DNA of 64,000 nucleotides from Crocinitomicaceae bacterium (GTDB lineage Bacteria > Bacteroidota > Bacteroidia > Flavobacteriales_D > Crocinitomicaceae). Each line of letters begins with the position of its first letter. The first letter of the stretch is position 1. The position numbers and the translations under genes were made by a program. Shown piece by piece: positions 18,216 to 25,742 of the stretch. The notes under the pieces were generated by a model, which ran no database searches, was not told where the DNA came from, and saw only the letters and a list, made by a program, of their open reading frames with translations. The stretch is taken from positions 310,001 through 374,000 of the forward strand of contig JACJYW010000003.1 of assembly GCA_020635955.1 (NCBI GenBank), in the 5' to 3' direction.

Positions 18216-18294
18216 AAATTCAAATTTGATCCTTCGACAAGCTCAGGATGACATCAAATTTGAATTTAATAATTGTCAGTCTGAGCTTGTCGAA
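18216..18294. repeat. REP-like nested inverted repeat (TTCGACAAGCTCAGG type)
   Basis: Two overlapping inverted repeats. One has perfect 15-bp arms at 18216-18230 and 18253-18267 (AAATTCAAATTTGAT / ATCAAATTTGAATTT). The other pairs TTCGACAAGCTCAGGATGACA (18233-18253) with the near-complement at 18274-18294. The TTCGACAAGCTCAGG core is a motif I know as a frequent intergenic repeat in Bacteroidota genomes. It lies between rimM and trmN and may act as a transcript-end structure for rimM. Confidence 0.7.
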
Positions 18295-18309
18295 GACAGA
18301 ATGAGCGAC

Positions 18310-18435
18310 ATGAGTAAACCTTTTCAATTCAAACAATTTCAGATCATCCAGATAGTCAATGCTCAAAAGGTAGGAACCGATTCTGTTCTGCTCGGGGCAT
18401 GGACAAACGGAAATTTCAAAAGAATACTTGACATT
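18310..18435 (+). pseudogene. trmN: trmN 5' fragment: first 42 codons of tRNA1(Val) (adenine-37-N6)-methyltransferase
   Basis: Reads MSKPFQFKQFQIIQ...VGTDSVLLGAWTNG, ending ILDI. This is the N-terminus of the YfiC/TrmN SAM-dependent methyltransferases, with the FKQF and KVGTDS(V/M)LLGAW family strings. The reading frame is cut after the first four residues of SAM motif I. The remainder resumes in the correct frame at 26850. Read across the join, the protein would be 235 residues, the expected size. An ATG at 18301 is an alternative start. The truncated frame runs on into the insert as an unrelated 21-residue tail and stops at 18498. The enzyme must be inactive here unless the insert excises. 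Confidence 0.9.
18427..18435 (+). other. Left junction of the insertion (attL-like)
   Basis: CTTGACATT, which encodes the end of ILDI in trmN. The right junction carries CTTCACATT. The two 9-mers differ at one base. Joining the left copy to GGTACCGG at 26850 restores the methyltransferase, so crossover lay within or beside this 9-mer. A short, imperfect shared core is what tyrosine recombinase integration would leave. Confidence 0.75.
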
Positions 18436-19576
18436 CGGGTTCGAACTACCCGGAAGGAATGGGATGATAAGTGGTGGGGATTACAGATATCAATTTAATG
18501 GCATGGAAGCTGACCCTGAAGTGAGTGGAGAAGGAAACAGTTATACAACTGAATTTAGGCAGTATGATCCTCGTTTAGGAAGGTGGAAGAGTGTTGACCC
18601 TATGGTCTGGTCATTTCCATGGCAATCACCGTATGTTGCTTTTGACAACAATCCATTATATTTTAAAGATCCTAAAGGATTAGCGGCAGAAGGAAGCGGG
18701 GAAGGATCTGGTGGTGATGATAAGAATAGTGATGGTAATGAAAAAGGAAGTGCAGCTGCCGATAACGGAAATGTTGATAAGAATGATGGCACAACTGTTA
18801 CTAAAAATGCTGACGGGTCAACTACTGTTAAATGGGAAACAGGTCAATATACTGTTACTATTAATACGACTACGCGTTCAGAAACAAGTGGAGACCCAAT
18901 TAAACGATATAATAGAGTACGAGACAAGAGGAGTAAAACATTTGAAATTAAAAATGATAAGCGCAGGGTAAGGGTTCAGAATAGATTAGATGACCGCTTA
19001 AAAAGTATTCAGAACTCTAATAGCTATAAAAAAGCTATAAGTACAATTGGGTATGATTATGATCCAGTGAAGAAGGATGGTAATGATGGTCTTGATTTTG
19101 CGAGTTTTGGTAGTAGGCGGACTATTGATATTGGACCTCCTGGTAGTAGGGGGAATCAATGGGGTACGAATGTTGTATTTCGTGACGCTATGGGGAATTT
19201 ACAATTTGCACAAGTTGGTTTTTTTCCAACATTAGCAGGTCCCACATTTTGGGTTGCAGGAAATCCTTTTGGGCAGCCTGCGGGTTCTCAAATACGATTT
19301 GATGCGAACAATAATATTTTAGATAATACTACAGCTGACCCTAATACTGTATTATTACAAGTGCCAAGAGATTTTAACATCAATACAGATGAAATTATTA
19401 TGCCAGGCGGTATTTATACATTTTATAGAAGTGATGGTACAGCTGCTTTAATGACAAATACTACAGCAAACCCTATTATTATTCGTACTGTAACAATAGA
19501 AATAACTCCTTCACCGGGGGCTCCTTCCTACCAAATTTATAATTCCAGTATTGTGAATTTGACTTTTTTTAGATAA
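18428..19576 (+). CDS. Rhs-family C-terminal tip, 5'-truncated, with unrecognised toxin-like domain
   Basis: 382 residues in a frame that opens with TTG at 18428 inside the junction. Residues 4-70 are the conserved end of an Rhs shell: FGFELPGRNG, DYRYQFNGMEADPEVSGEGN, FRQYDPRLGRWKSVDPM, then PYVAFDNNPLYFKDPKG. A Gly/Ser/Asp linker (about 78-115) leads to a variable C-terminal domain (about 150-382) rich in beta strands, with no nuclease, deaminase or protease motif I can name. Full Rhs proteins have more than 1,000 residues before this point, and none of that is present. No signal peptide or promoter is visible, so it may be silent unless joined in frame to an rhs gene. Confidence 0.75.
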   Translation: MTFGFELPGRNGMISGGDYRYQFNGMEADPEVSGEGNSYTTEFRQYDPRLGRWKSVDPMVWSFPWQSPYVAFDNNPLYFKDPKGLAAEGSGEGSGGDDKNSDGNEKGSAAADNGNVDKNDGTTVTKNADGSTTVKWETGQYTVTINTTTRSETSGDPIKRYNRVRDKRSKTFEIKNDKRRVRVQNRLDDRLKSIQNSNSYKKAISTIGYDYDPVKKDGNDGLDFASFGSRRTIDIGPPGSRGNQWGTNVVFRDAMGNLQFAQVGFFPTLAGPTFWVAGNPFGQPAGSQIRFDANNNILDNTTADPNTVLLQVPRDFNINTDEIIMPGGIYTFYRSDGTAALMTNTTANPIIIRTVTIEITPSPGAPSYQIYNSSIVNLTFFR

Positions 19577-19633
19577 AAAAATTATTATTAATGGGACCGC
19601 TACATTTAATAATTAAGCTTTATAATATGTGTT

Positions 19634-20254
19634 ATGTTTAGATTTTGTTTAGCTATTTTGTTTTGTTGTTCATTGTCTCTTTATGGGCAAGATATTGGGT
19701 ATAGGCTCTTTAATGATTCAATAGAAACGGAGTATGATAAAGATGCTCATATTCTTACGTATAAAGATCAAAAAACAGGCGAATTGTTCTCTGGTATCCT
19801 CTATCAGGAAACAGGTGATGCAATTCATATTTCTCAAATTAAATCAGGTTTGGATAATGGGTTTACATTAAAATATAAGCATTATCATGAAGAATGGCGT
19901 CTGGAATTGTTCGATTACTATCAGAGAGGTCGTTGTATTGAGAGTATCCATTTAAGAAAGAATAAAGATTCTATGGAAGTCATCAATACTGTTATTTATT
20001 ATTTTATTTTGAAGCCAGATGTCGTGTTTAAAGAATTAGCATGGTTAGAAGTTGATTATCTTAAAAATGGTTATAGACTGACTTTAGGGTTGAAAAAGTC
20101 AAATGATCGTTCAGTTGTTGAGTTAAGTACAAAGATTGATTACCTCGAACAGAGCTATATTCCTTCAATTATATCAATGTTAGCTGACATGGATTCTTAT
20201 TTAATCCTCAAATCAAAGAGTGAAATAATATTCCCTAAGTTTTTATTAAATTGA
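19634..20254 (+). CDS. Secreted protein downstream of the Rhs tip, candidate immunity protein
   Basis: 206 residues with a signal peptide (FRFCLAILFCCSLSLYGQ). A short MORN-like stretch (TYKDQKTGELFSGILYQETG) is followed by charged beta/alpha sequence with no family I recognise. It starts 57 nt after the Rhs tip and shares its T-rich codon use. A small gene directly after an Rhs C-terminus is often its immunity gene. An exported immunity protein would imply that the toxin acts in the periplasm. The assignment is positional only. A terminator follows at 20274. Confidence 0.6.
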   Translation: MFRFCLAILFCCSLSLYGQDIGYRLFNDSIETEYDKDAHILTYKDQKTGELFSGILYQETGDAIHISQIKSGLDNGFTLKYKHYHEEWRLELFDYYQRGRCIESIHLRKNKDSMEVINTVIYYFILKPDVVFKELAWLEVDYLKNGYRLTLGLKKSNDRSVVELSTKIDYLEQSYIPSIISMLADMDSYLILKSKSEIIFPKFLLN

Positions 20255-20273
20255 TTTTTGTTTTAAAAACTTC

Positions 20274-20304
20274 AAAGCCCAGGCTATTCAGCTTGGGCTT
20301 TTTC
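20274..20304. terminator. Bidirectional hairpin terminator
   Basis: AAAGCCCAGGC (20274-20284), loop TATTCA, GCTTGGGCTTT (20291-20301): an 11-bp stem with one G-T pair, T-run on the right and A-rich on the left. It separates the rightward Rhs unit from the leftward XRE gene. Confidence 0.8.
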
Positions 20305-20312
20305 ATTTAAGA

Positions 20313-20669
20313 TCATTCCAATTGTTTACTGATATTGGTTGTTTGCGCTTCTTTGAGCAGTGAATCCATCACCTTTAGAATAGTGTTCTTGTCTTCCGGT
20401 GAAATCTTCTCTAAAAGTTCCAGTCGGTATAACATCTTCTTATCCTTCACAACAGCATTGGCAGAACCGACCAAATAATCAAGACTTACTTCAAGTGCTT
20501 CGGCAATCTTAGTCGCAATCTCAATAGACGGCTTCATGTCTCCACGTTCATAGCGTCCAACAATAGCCCCGGAGGTTCCGATTAATTTACCAAGTTCTTC
20601 ACGGGAAAGGTTCTTACCCTTCCGTACCTGCATCATTCTGTCATTAAAATCTACACTCATACGTGCCAA
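20313..20669 (-). CDS. XRE-family HTH transcriptional repressor of the element
   Basis: 118 residues. A helix-turn-helix of the Cro/C1 type fills about 8-65: FNDRMMQVRKGKNLSREELG, LIGTSGAIVGRYERGDMKPS, IATKIAEALEVSLDYLVG. A charged alpha-helical C-terminal part (about 75-118) probably dimerises. Two starts 9 nt apart are possible (20669 or 20660). It is divergent from the AAA+ ATPase operon, with 132 bp between them holding a promoter and GTTAC/GTAAC repeats. It most likely represses the replication/integration genes. Confidence 0.9.
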   Translation of the reverse strand: MARMSVDFNDRMMQVRKGKNLSREELGKLIGTSGAIVGRYERGDMKPSIEIATKIAEALEVSLDYLVGSANAVVKDKKMLYRLELLEKISPEDKNTILKVMDSLLKEAQTTNISKQLE

Positions 20670-20738
20670 AAAGTCCTTATTACGTAACGGTTTTGTAAAA
20701 ATAAGTTAATGATAGGTAAAAAACAATTCGTAATAGTA

Positions 20739-20784
20739 TTGATTAATTGGTATTGATGCTTTACTTTTGTTACGGATAGGTAAC
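20739..20784 (+). promoter_or_regulatory. Promoter and overlapping operator of the ATPase-recombinase operon
   Basis: TTG (20739-20741), 20-bp spacer, TACTTTTG (20762-20769) fits the -33/-7 consensus. The last G of the -7 box begins the palindrome GTTAC-GGATAG-GTAAC (20769-20784), which would cover the transcription start. Related strings (TTACGTAA at 20680-20687, GATAGGTAA at 20711) lie near the divergent XRE gene. The layout is that of a phage-like repressor switch. Confidence 0.6.
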
Positions 20785-20801
20785 GAAAAAATATTTTTAC
20801 T

Positions 20802-22415
20802 ATGACGGCCAAAAACTTCAACACTTCTGATCCTGATCAACTGATTTACGAAAACGACATGCTAACCATTACCATCCTGGGCGGTATCAAGCTAGAAGGT
20901 CTGGACAGACTCAGAGCAACAATCAAAATAGAACTCAATGGAAGTAGTCGCCCAGCAGTACGTCATAATCTTGATCTGTACAATGACAACCAATTAGAAA
21001 AGTTCATTCGTAAGGTCGCAGAGAAACACGAAATCGGAACAAGTATTATAGCAGCTAGTTTATCAGAACTCACAGAGGCTTTGGAAGCCTACCGATTAGA
21101 AAGATTAAAGGAACAGGAAAACGATCACTTCCAACCCAAACAACTTACAGCAACTGAGATAAAAGAAGCAGAAACCTTCCTAAAATCTTCAAACCTCTTA
21201 GAAAAAACAAACGAGCTGATCGGACAAAGTGGCGTAATCGGAGAAGAAATCAACAGGCTCTTAATGTATGTAATCTTCACCAGCAGAAAAAGAGAACAAC
21301 CCTTACACATTATCAGTTTAGGAGCATCCGGAACAGGAAAAACCCATCTACAGGAAAAAGTTGGAGAGTTAATACCGGAAGAAGACACGCTAAGCGTGAC
21401 TACTCTTTCTGAAAACGCATTTTACTACTTCGGCCAACGAGAACTGAAAAATAAACTGATAATGATTGAAGACCTGGACGGGGCAGAATCCGCACTTTAT
21501 CCCTTAAGAGAACTGCAAACAAAAAAGCGCATCAGTAAAACAGTCGTTCACAAAAACACCAAAGGAGAAACGCGCAGTGTTCATTTAGTAGTTGAAGGTC
21601 CGGTAAGTGTTGCAGGCTGTACAACCAAAGAAAGTATTTACGAAGACAACAGTAACAGAAGCTTTTTAATCTATTTAGATGAGAGCCCAAAGCAGGATGA
21701 AAAAGTGATGGCCTATCAGCGTGCTATCAGTGCAGGCAAGATCAATACAGCAGATCAGGAGGCAGCTGCGGAACTACTTCGCAACTGCCAACGCCTGTTA
21801 CAAGCTGTAAAAGTCGTCAACCCTTACGCAGAACTATTAAAACTTCCGGTAGAGATCTTCAAGCCAAGAAGAACCAACAGCCATTATTTACACTTTATTG
21901 AAGCCGTTACTTTTTACCACCAGTTCCAACGACCACAGCAAGCAGACGAAGAAACAGGAGAACTTTTTATAGAAACCACTTTAGAAGATATTGAACAGGC
22001 CAACAGCTTGCTAAAAGAAGTACTGCTAAGAAAGAGTGATGAACTAACCGGCGCTTGCAGAAATTATCTTGAATCCGTAAAAAGCTATCTGGAACAGGAA
22101 GGGCAAACAAGCTTCAGTAATCGTGAGATCAGAAAGGCACTGAGAGTAAACGAGAGCAATCAAAAACGATACACTTTAAACTTACTGTCAAACTACTACA
22201 TCAAAAGAGTAAAGGGCAGCAAATCCAAAGGTTACCTCTATGAGATCACCAGCTATGAAGAATACAAAAAGCTGAAAGAACAGGTAGGTAACGTACTGGA
22301 TGAAACATTGGAGAACCTCAAAAAAGTACGGCAGTCGGCCTCTGGCCGTTCAAAGGCAGTTCAAAAGAAAAATGAACCACGCAAACGCAGTAAGGCAGCC
22401 GACCTTCAGCAGTAG
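20802..22415 (+). CDS. AAA+ ATPase, MCM/primase-helicase-like, probable replication protein of the element
   Basis: 537 residues. The N-terminal region (about 1-110) has no zinc finger. The ATPase core has Walker A GASGTGKT (174-181), Walker B LIMIEDLDG (219-227), a sensor stretch VAGCTTKESIYED and a likely arginine finger in NSNRSFLIYLDE. The arrangement of short helices and PLRELQTKKRISKT between motifs resembles MCM-type helicase modules found in primase-associated proteins of mobile elements. A winged-helix-like part (about 440-510: FSNREIRKALRVNESNQKRYTLNLLSNYYIKRVKG) and a basic tail complete it. The likely role is opening or unwinding the element's origin. It is followed by the recombinases after 18 nt. 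Confidence 0.8.
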   Translation: MTAKNFNTSDPDQLIYENDMLTITILGGIKLEGLDRLRATIKIELNGSSRPAVRHNLDLYNDNQLEKFIRKVAEKHEIGTSIIAASLSELTEALEAYRLERLKEQENDHFQPKQLTATEIKEAETFLKSSNLLEKTNELIGQSGVIGEEINRLLMYVIFTSRKREQPLHIISLGASGTGKTHLQEKVGELIPEEDTLSVTTLSENAFYYFGQRELKNKLIMIEDLDGAESALYPLRELQTKKRISKTVVHKNTKGETRSVHLVVEGPVSVAGCTTKESIYEDNSNRSFLIYLDESPKQDEKVMAYQRAISAGKINTADQEAAAELLRNCQRLLQAVKVVNPYAELLKLPVEIFKPRRTNSHYLHFIEAVTFYHQFQRPQQADEETGELFIETTLEDIEQANSLLKEVLLRKSDELTGACRNYLESVKSYLEQEGQTSFSNREIRKALRVNESNQKRYTLNLLSNYYIKRVKGSKSKGYLYEITSYEEYKKLKEQVGNVLDETLENLKKVRQSASGRSKAVQKKNEPRKRSKAADLQQ

Positions 22416-22433
22416 TTCATAAAGTTTACAGAA

Positions 22434-23462
22434 ATGCAACCGACCATGAAAAATTTACCCTTAAAATCCGAAAGCTTCCAGTACATAGAAAAGAGTTTTA
22501 AAGAATGGCTTGATACACTTGGATATGCACCGAGTACCGTTTATCAGCTTCCCAATTACATACATGAGTTCTTTCATTATCTGGAACAAAACGATATCCA
22601 TCATGTAACCCAAATAGTACAGCAACACTTTACAGATCACTTTGAAAACCTAAAATCCAGAAGCAACACAAGAAGAGGCGGAGGCTTATCCAATAACTAT
22701 CTGAATAAACACCTACAAGGCTTACAAAAGTTCACAGAATATCTTCGTCATTCAGGAAGGCTGAACCTGAGCAATCCAAACATCAAAACAGAAAGCACCG
22801 ACACACAACAGATAGAACACCTTACACAAGAAGAAATACTCGAACTCTACAAAGCAACAGAGGGTTATAATGAAAATACACACCTGGAACCTTTTAACGC
22901 AAGAGACAGGGCAATGCTTACGATCTTTTACGGCTGCGGATTAAGAAGAAATGAAGGGTACAACTTAGACTTATCCGACATCAATTTTGATCGCCAGATC
23001 CTCCATGTAAGAAAAGGAAAGAATTATAAAGAACGCTTTGTACCCTTTAATAAAACAGCATCCAATTACCTGCAAGAATGGGTTTATGATTGGCGGCCAC
23101 AAGTTGTAAAAAGCCAAAAGGAAGAAGCATTTTTTATTAGTCAGCGTGGCGTAAGAATGGACACCCAAAGCATGGCACTGCGCCTGAAACTCTTACAGCA
23201 AAGAACCGATAACATTGAATTACAACAGAAAAACGTCAGGCTTCATGTACTCAGGCACTCCATAGCAACACACCTTTTACAAAACGGGATGAGCTTAGAG
23301 AAGATCGCAAGGTTTTTAGGGCACAGCAGTTTAGAAAGTACTCAGGTTTACACTCATCTTGCTGAAACTGAAAAGAACGGAACAACACCGGAAATCAAGT
23401 CAATGAATTACCCAAATATCCCAAAGTACAGTTACGAACAATTGCATGAAGATGAGCTATGA
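22434..23462 (+). CDS. Tyrosine recombinase/integrase (catalytically complete)
   Basis: 342 residues in the XerC/D-like plan. A SAM-like core-binding domain spans about 15-110. The catalytic domain has all residues in place: Arg171 in GCGLRRNEG, Lys194 in HVRKGKNYKER, His271 and Arg274 in HVLRHSIATHLL, His297 in FLGHSS, and the nucleophile Tyr306 in TQVYTHL. It is expected to cut and join the element ends. The start could be either the first ATG (22434) or the one four codons later. Its stop overlaps the start of a second recombinase by 4 bp (ATGA). Confidence 0.93.
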   Translation: MQPTMKNLPLKSESFQYIEKSFKEWLDTLGYAPSTVYQLPNYIHEFFHYLEQNDIHHVTQIVQQHFTDHFENLKSRSNTRRGGGLSNNYLNKHLQGLQKFTEYLRHSGRLNLSNPNIKTESTDTQQIEHLTQEEILELYKATEGYNENTHLEPFNARDRAMLTIFYGCGLRRNEGYNLDLSDINFDRQILHVRKGKNYKERFVPFNKTASNYLQEWVYDWRPQVVKSQKEEAFFISQRGVRMDTQSMALRLKLLQQRTDNIELQQKNVRLHVLRHSIATHLLQNGMSLEKIARFLGHSSLESTQVYTHLAETEKNGTTPEIKSMNYPNIPKYSYEQLHEDEL

Positions 23463-24385
23463 AAAAGAGCAGTTATAACAGTTTTGAAGATTATCTTTTT
23501 AGCAAGGGATATAGCAGTAGCACAGTACACCGTTACGCCAATAATGTAGATGGTTTTAAAAGCTGGATCGAGAAAGAGAATATAACACCTGAAACCGTTA
23601 GCCATAATGATCTGTTAGCTTACATCCGAAATAAAAGAACACACGTACAACAGAACACCATAAAAGTAATCCTCAATGCAGTTAAACTATACTTTGACTG
23701 GCAGCTGGCACAAGGTGAATTATCCAAAAACCCAGCAACACAAGTAACGATCAAAGGAATACAGCGCAGAAAACTACATACCATCCTCACCAAACCGGAA
23801 CTTGAAAACCTTTATCATCAATATCAGTTTGAAGAAAATGAAGCCAACCGGCAGCAAAATTGGTACAGGTCAAGTCAGTTAGGATTTATAAGAAATAAAG
23901 TAATGATCGGATTATTGGTTTATCAGGGAGTAACAGCCGGAGAACTCAAAAAACTGACCTTAAAAGACATTGATTTACGGGAAGGAATTATCAAGATACC
24001 CGGAGGCAGAAAAAGCAACGAAAGAACCCTTACTTTACAATCCGTTCAAATGCTGGACCTGATGCAGTACACCTTAAAAACCCGAGAAGAGATCTTACAA
24101 CTTACAGGCAAGGAAAGTGAAAAGCTGTTTACAAGTACAGGAGTAGGATCGGGCTTGCAAAATGTACTGGCCAGAATCCCAAAAGAATTGCAAAAGATCA
24201 ACCCCAAAGCACAAAATCTAAAACAAATCCGAACAAGTGTAATTACCCACTGGCTGAAATCCTACAACTTAAGAGAAGTACAATACATGGCCGGACACCG
24301 TTACATCAGTTCAACAGAAAATTACCTGATCAATGATCTGGAAGGATTACAGGAAGATATTATAAAGTTCCATCCCATTGGCTAA
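23459..24385 (+). CDS. Second tyrosine recombinase with degenerate catalytic set
   Basis: 308 residues with a core-binding domain (about 5-90: FEDYLFSKGYSSSTVHRYANN) and a recombinase-fold catalytic domain. Aligned by eye, the first Arg of the family (GLRxSEL) is replaced by Thr159 in GVTAGEL, and the box II His by Lys255 in LKQIRTS. Arg258, His280 (AGHRYISS) and Tyr289 (TENYL) remain. It may be a directionality or structural partner of the first recombinase rather than an independent enzyme. Alternatively, this is a variant family with other residues doing the work. Translation is coupled by the ATGA overlap. Confidence 0.85.
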   Translation: MKKSSYNSFEDYLFSKGYSSSTVHRYANNVDGFKSWIEKENITPETVSHNDLLAYIRNKRTHVQQNTIKVILNAVKLYFDWQLAQGELSKNPATQVTIKGIQRRKLHTILTKPELENLYHQYQFEENEANRQQNWYRSSQLGFIRNKVMIGLLVYQGVTAGELKKLTLKDIDLREGIIKIPGGRKSNERTLTLQSVQMLDLMQYTLKTREEILQLTGKESEKLFTSTGVGSGLQNVLARIPKELQKINPKAQNLKQIRTSVITHWLKSYNLREVQYMAGHRYISSTENYLINDLEGLQEDIIKFHPIG

Positions 24386-25136
24386 AATCCCCCGCACGAA
24401 TCCGCCCCAATCCACGCCCCACTGCACAAGCCGACACACTCCATCACACAAGGAAAAGCGGCATTCGTTATCCTTCGTCCGCAAAAGATCACGCCAAAGT
24501 CGTTTAATACGTTTTTCCACTACGTTACAAAACACATTAACCGCCCTAAAGGGTAAAACTTTGTCATGCCTTTTGCAGTTCCTCAGTCTGCCTCATAACT
24601 GTTCCTTTGTCTTTTTAACAGCTTCACTCGTTCGACTACGTTGGTAACACCTTGCTAAACAAATCACCCGACACGCACAGGTGTTACAAGCCTCGCTCAC
24701 TCCGTTCAGCCACTAAAAAGCCAACCACAGTTCATATTTGTGCGCACCTTGCAGGTCGCTACGGGCTGCGCCCTTTTGCTTTGATGGATAAGAAAGCCTG
24801 CGGCAGCAAGGCAAAGCAAACGGTCTTGTTTTGTCTTACTTTGCTTGGCTTGATCAGCCAGGCAAAGACGCAAAAATGCTTTAACAGGCTTGACAGCCTT
24901 CTCTTTAAAGCTCCCTTGCTCCATGCGCGGAGGATGCGCCACACAGTCCGACACTGGCTCAGGGCTGTTTTTCCTTTAATGCCTTATAACTTTTAACAAT
25001 CTGGTTTATATAATGCTGATTATCGACTTTTTTCAAGGAGAAAGAAAACTTTTTGATTTTGGAGAATATAATCATAGTAAGGGCTTTGTAAGCCGCTTTT
25101 GACGCTTGATACCCTTCACGATAAAACAAAAGAATT
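24386..25136. other. About 750 bp structured non-coding region of the element
   Basis: No ORF here has convincing composition; the open frames are short, Cys/Arg/Ser-rich and antisense to each other. Inverted repeats are plentiful. GTAACACCT (24644-24652) pairs with AGGTGTTAC (24679-24687). CTTTGCTTGGCT (24839-24850) pairs with AGCCAGGCAAAG (24856-24867) across the 5-nt loop TGATC. The region looks richer in G+C than its flanks. It could hold a structured RNA, an origin or a mobilisation site, and I cannot tell which. Confidence 0.5.
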
Positions 25137-25274
25137 ATGATTGTAGAAATAACCAGCATTTACGGGGTATTGATAGTGTTAATTGTACTGGCTTTTATGT
25201 TCCCGAAACGAACAAAGAAACTGCTTAATACGAAGTTCTTGAAAACGGTTAGAAAGTGGCTCTCTGGAAAGTAA
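25137..25274 (+). CDS. 45-residue single-span membrane peptide
   Basis: ATG at 25137, TAA at 25272-25274. The sequence begins MIVEITSIYG, continues into one hydrophobic helix (VLIVLIVLAFMF, about 11-22), and ends in a strongly basic tail (PKRTKKLL, KTVRKWLSGK). This is the pattern of a small inner-membrane protein with a cytoplasmic amphipathic tail. Toxin-like, holin-like and phage-accessory peptides share it. An A-rich stretch (ATAAAACAAAAGAATT) precedes the start, as is usual for Bacteroidota translation starts. It is the only credible reading frame in this part of the element. Confidence 0.6.
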   Translation: MIVEITSIYGVLIVLIVLAFMFPKRTKKLLNTKFLKTVRKWLSGK

Positions 25275-25291
25275 ATGCAGTTCCGCACTTT

Positions 25292-25332
25292 GCACGGCAA
25301 GTATCTACCTGATCCGGTAGAGCTTGTCGTGC
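25292..25332. other. 41-nt near-perfect stem-loop in the element
   Basis: Outer stem GCACGGCAAG (25292-25301) / CTTGTCGTGC (25323-25332) with one G-T pair. Inner stem TCTACC (25304-25309) / GGTAGA (25316-25321). Loop TGATCC. No T-run follows, so it is not a standard terminator. It could be a single-strand origin, a nick or transfer site, or an RNA structure. Confidence 0.7.
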
Positions 25333-25473
25333 GTCCCCTTCCGGGAGGATCAGCAAAAAAGCAAAAGGATAACCCGCAATCCCGACACGCAAACCCTAAT
25401 CCTTTTACTTTTTAGCTGTTGTTAATCCATACTTCCCACAGCCCGAAAATACATCCGTTAAAAACAGGCATCA

Positions 25474-25502
25474 GCCGTATTAAAGCCGTATATAAGCCGT
25501 AT
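25474..25502 (+). repeat. Three GCCGTAT iterons, 11-bp period
   Basis: GCCGTAT occurs at 25474-25480, 25485-25491 and 25496-25502, separated by AT-only 4-mers (TAAA, ATAA). One helical turn per unit places the copies on the same face of DNA, as in replication initiator iterons. Within 25275-25742 I also see a hairpin at 25630-25643 (CCGGA-AGCA-TCCGG) and no genes. Confidence 0.6.
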
Positions 25503-25742
25503 CATAGTCCTGTTAAAGTCATGTAGTGCGATAGATCCCTTATAGCATAGTTATACCAAACCTGTACCCAAGTTGGGTAAGAAATATTTTACACACCAAT
25601 AAGAGCCAAAGAGAAAAGCCCTGAGAGATCCGGAAGCATCCGGGCAGAGCTATACACCACAAAAGGTCAGTTGTGGCTTAAAAGCAAAGAAAAAGGGCAC
25701 TGTCCGAAAACAGCACCCAATTAAATAAAGGTCGATTATCGT

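Noticed and set aside
18436..18452. CGGGT-TCGAACT-ACCCG resembles a tRNA T-arm at the insertion junction
   Set aside because: The loop register does not fit a T-arm, no other tRNA arms surround it, and the same bases encode the Rhs GFELPGR segment. It is a coincidence of coding sequence.
18226..18498. Open frame of 90 codons spanning the REP repeat, the trmN start and the insertion
   Set aside because: It is a chimera: repeat DNA, then true trmN codons from 18310, then out-of-frame Rhs sequence. Only 18310-18435 is counted, as a pseudogene fragment.
24378..24996. Several 60-114 codon frames on both strands
   Set aside because: They overlap one another in antisense, have odd Cys/Arg/Ser/His-rich composition and no family resemblance, and lie over palindromes. 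Treated as non-coding.
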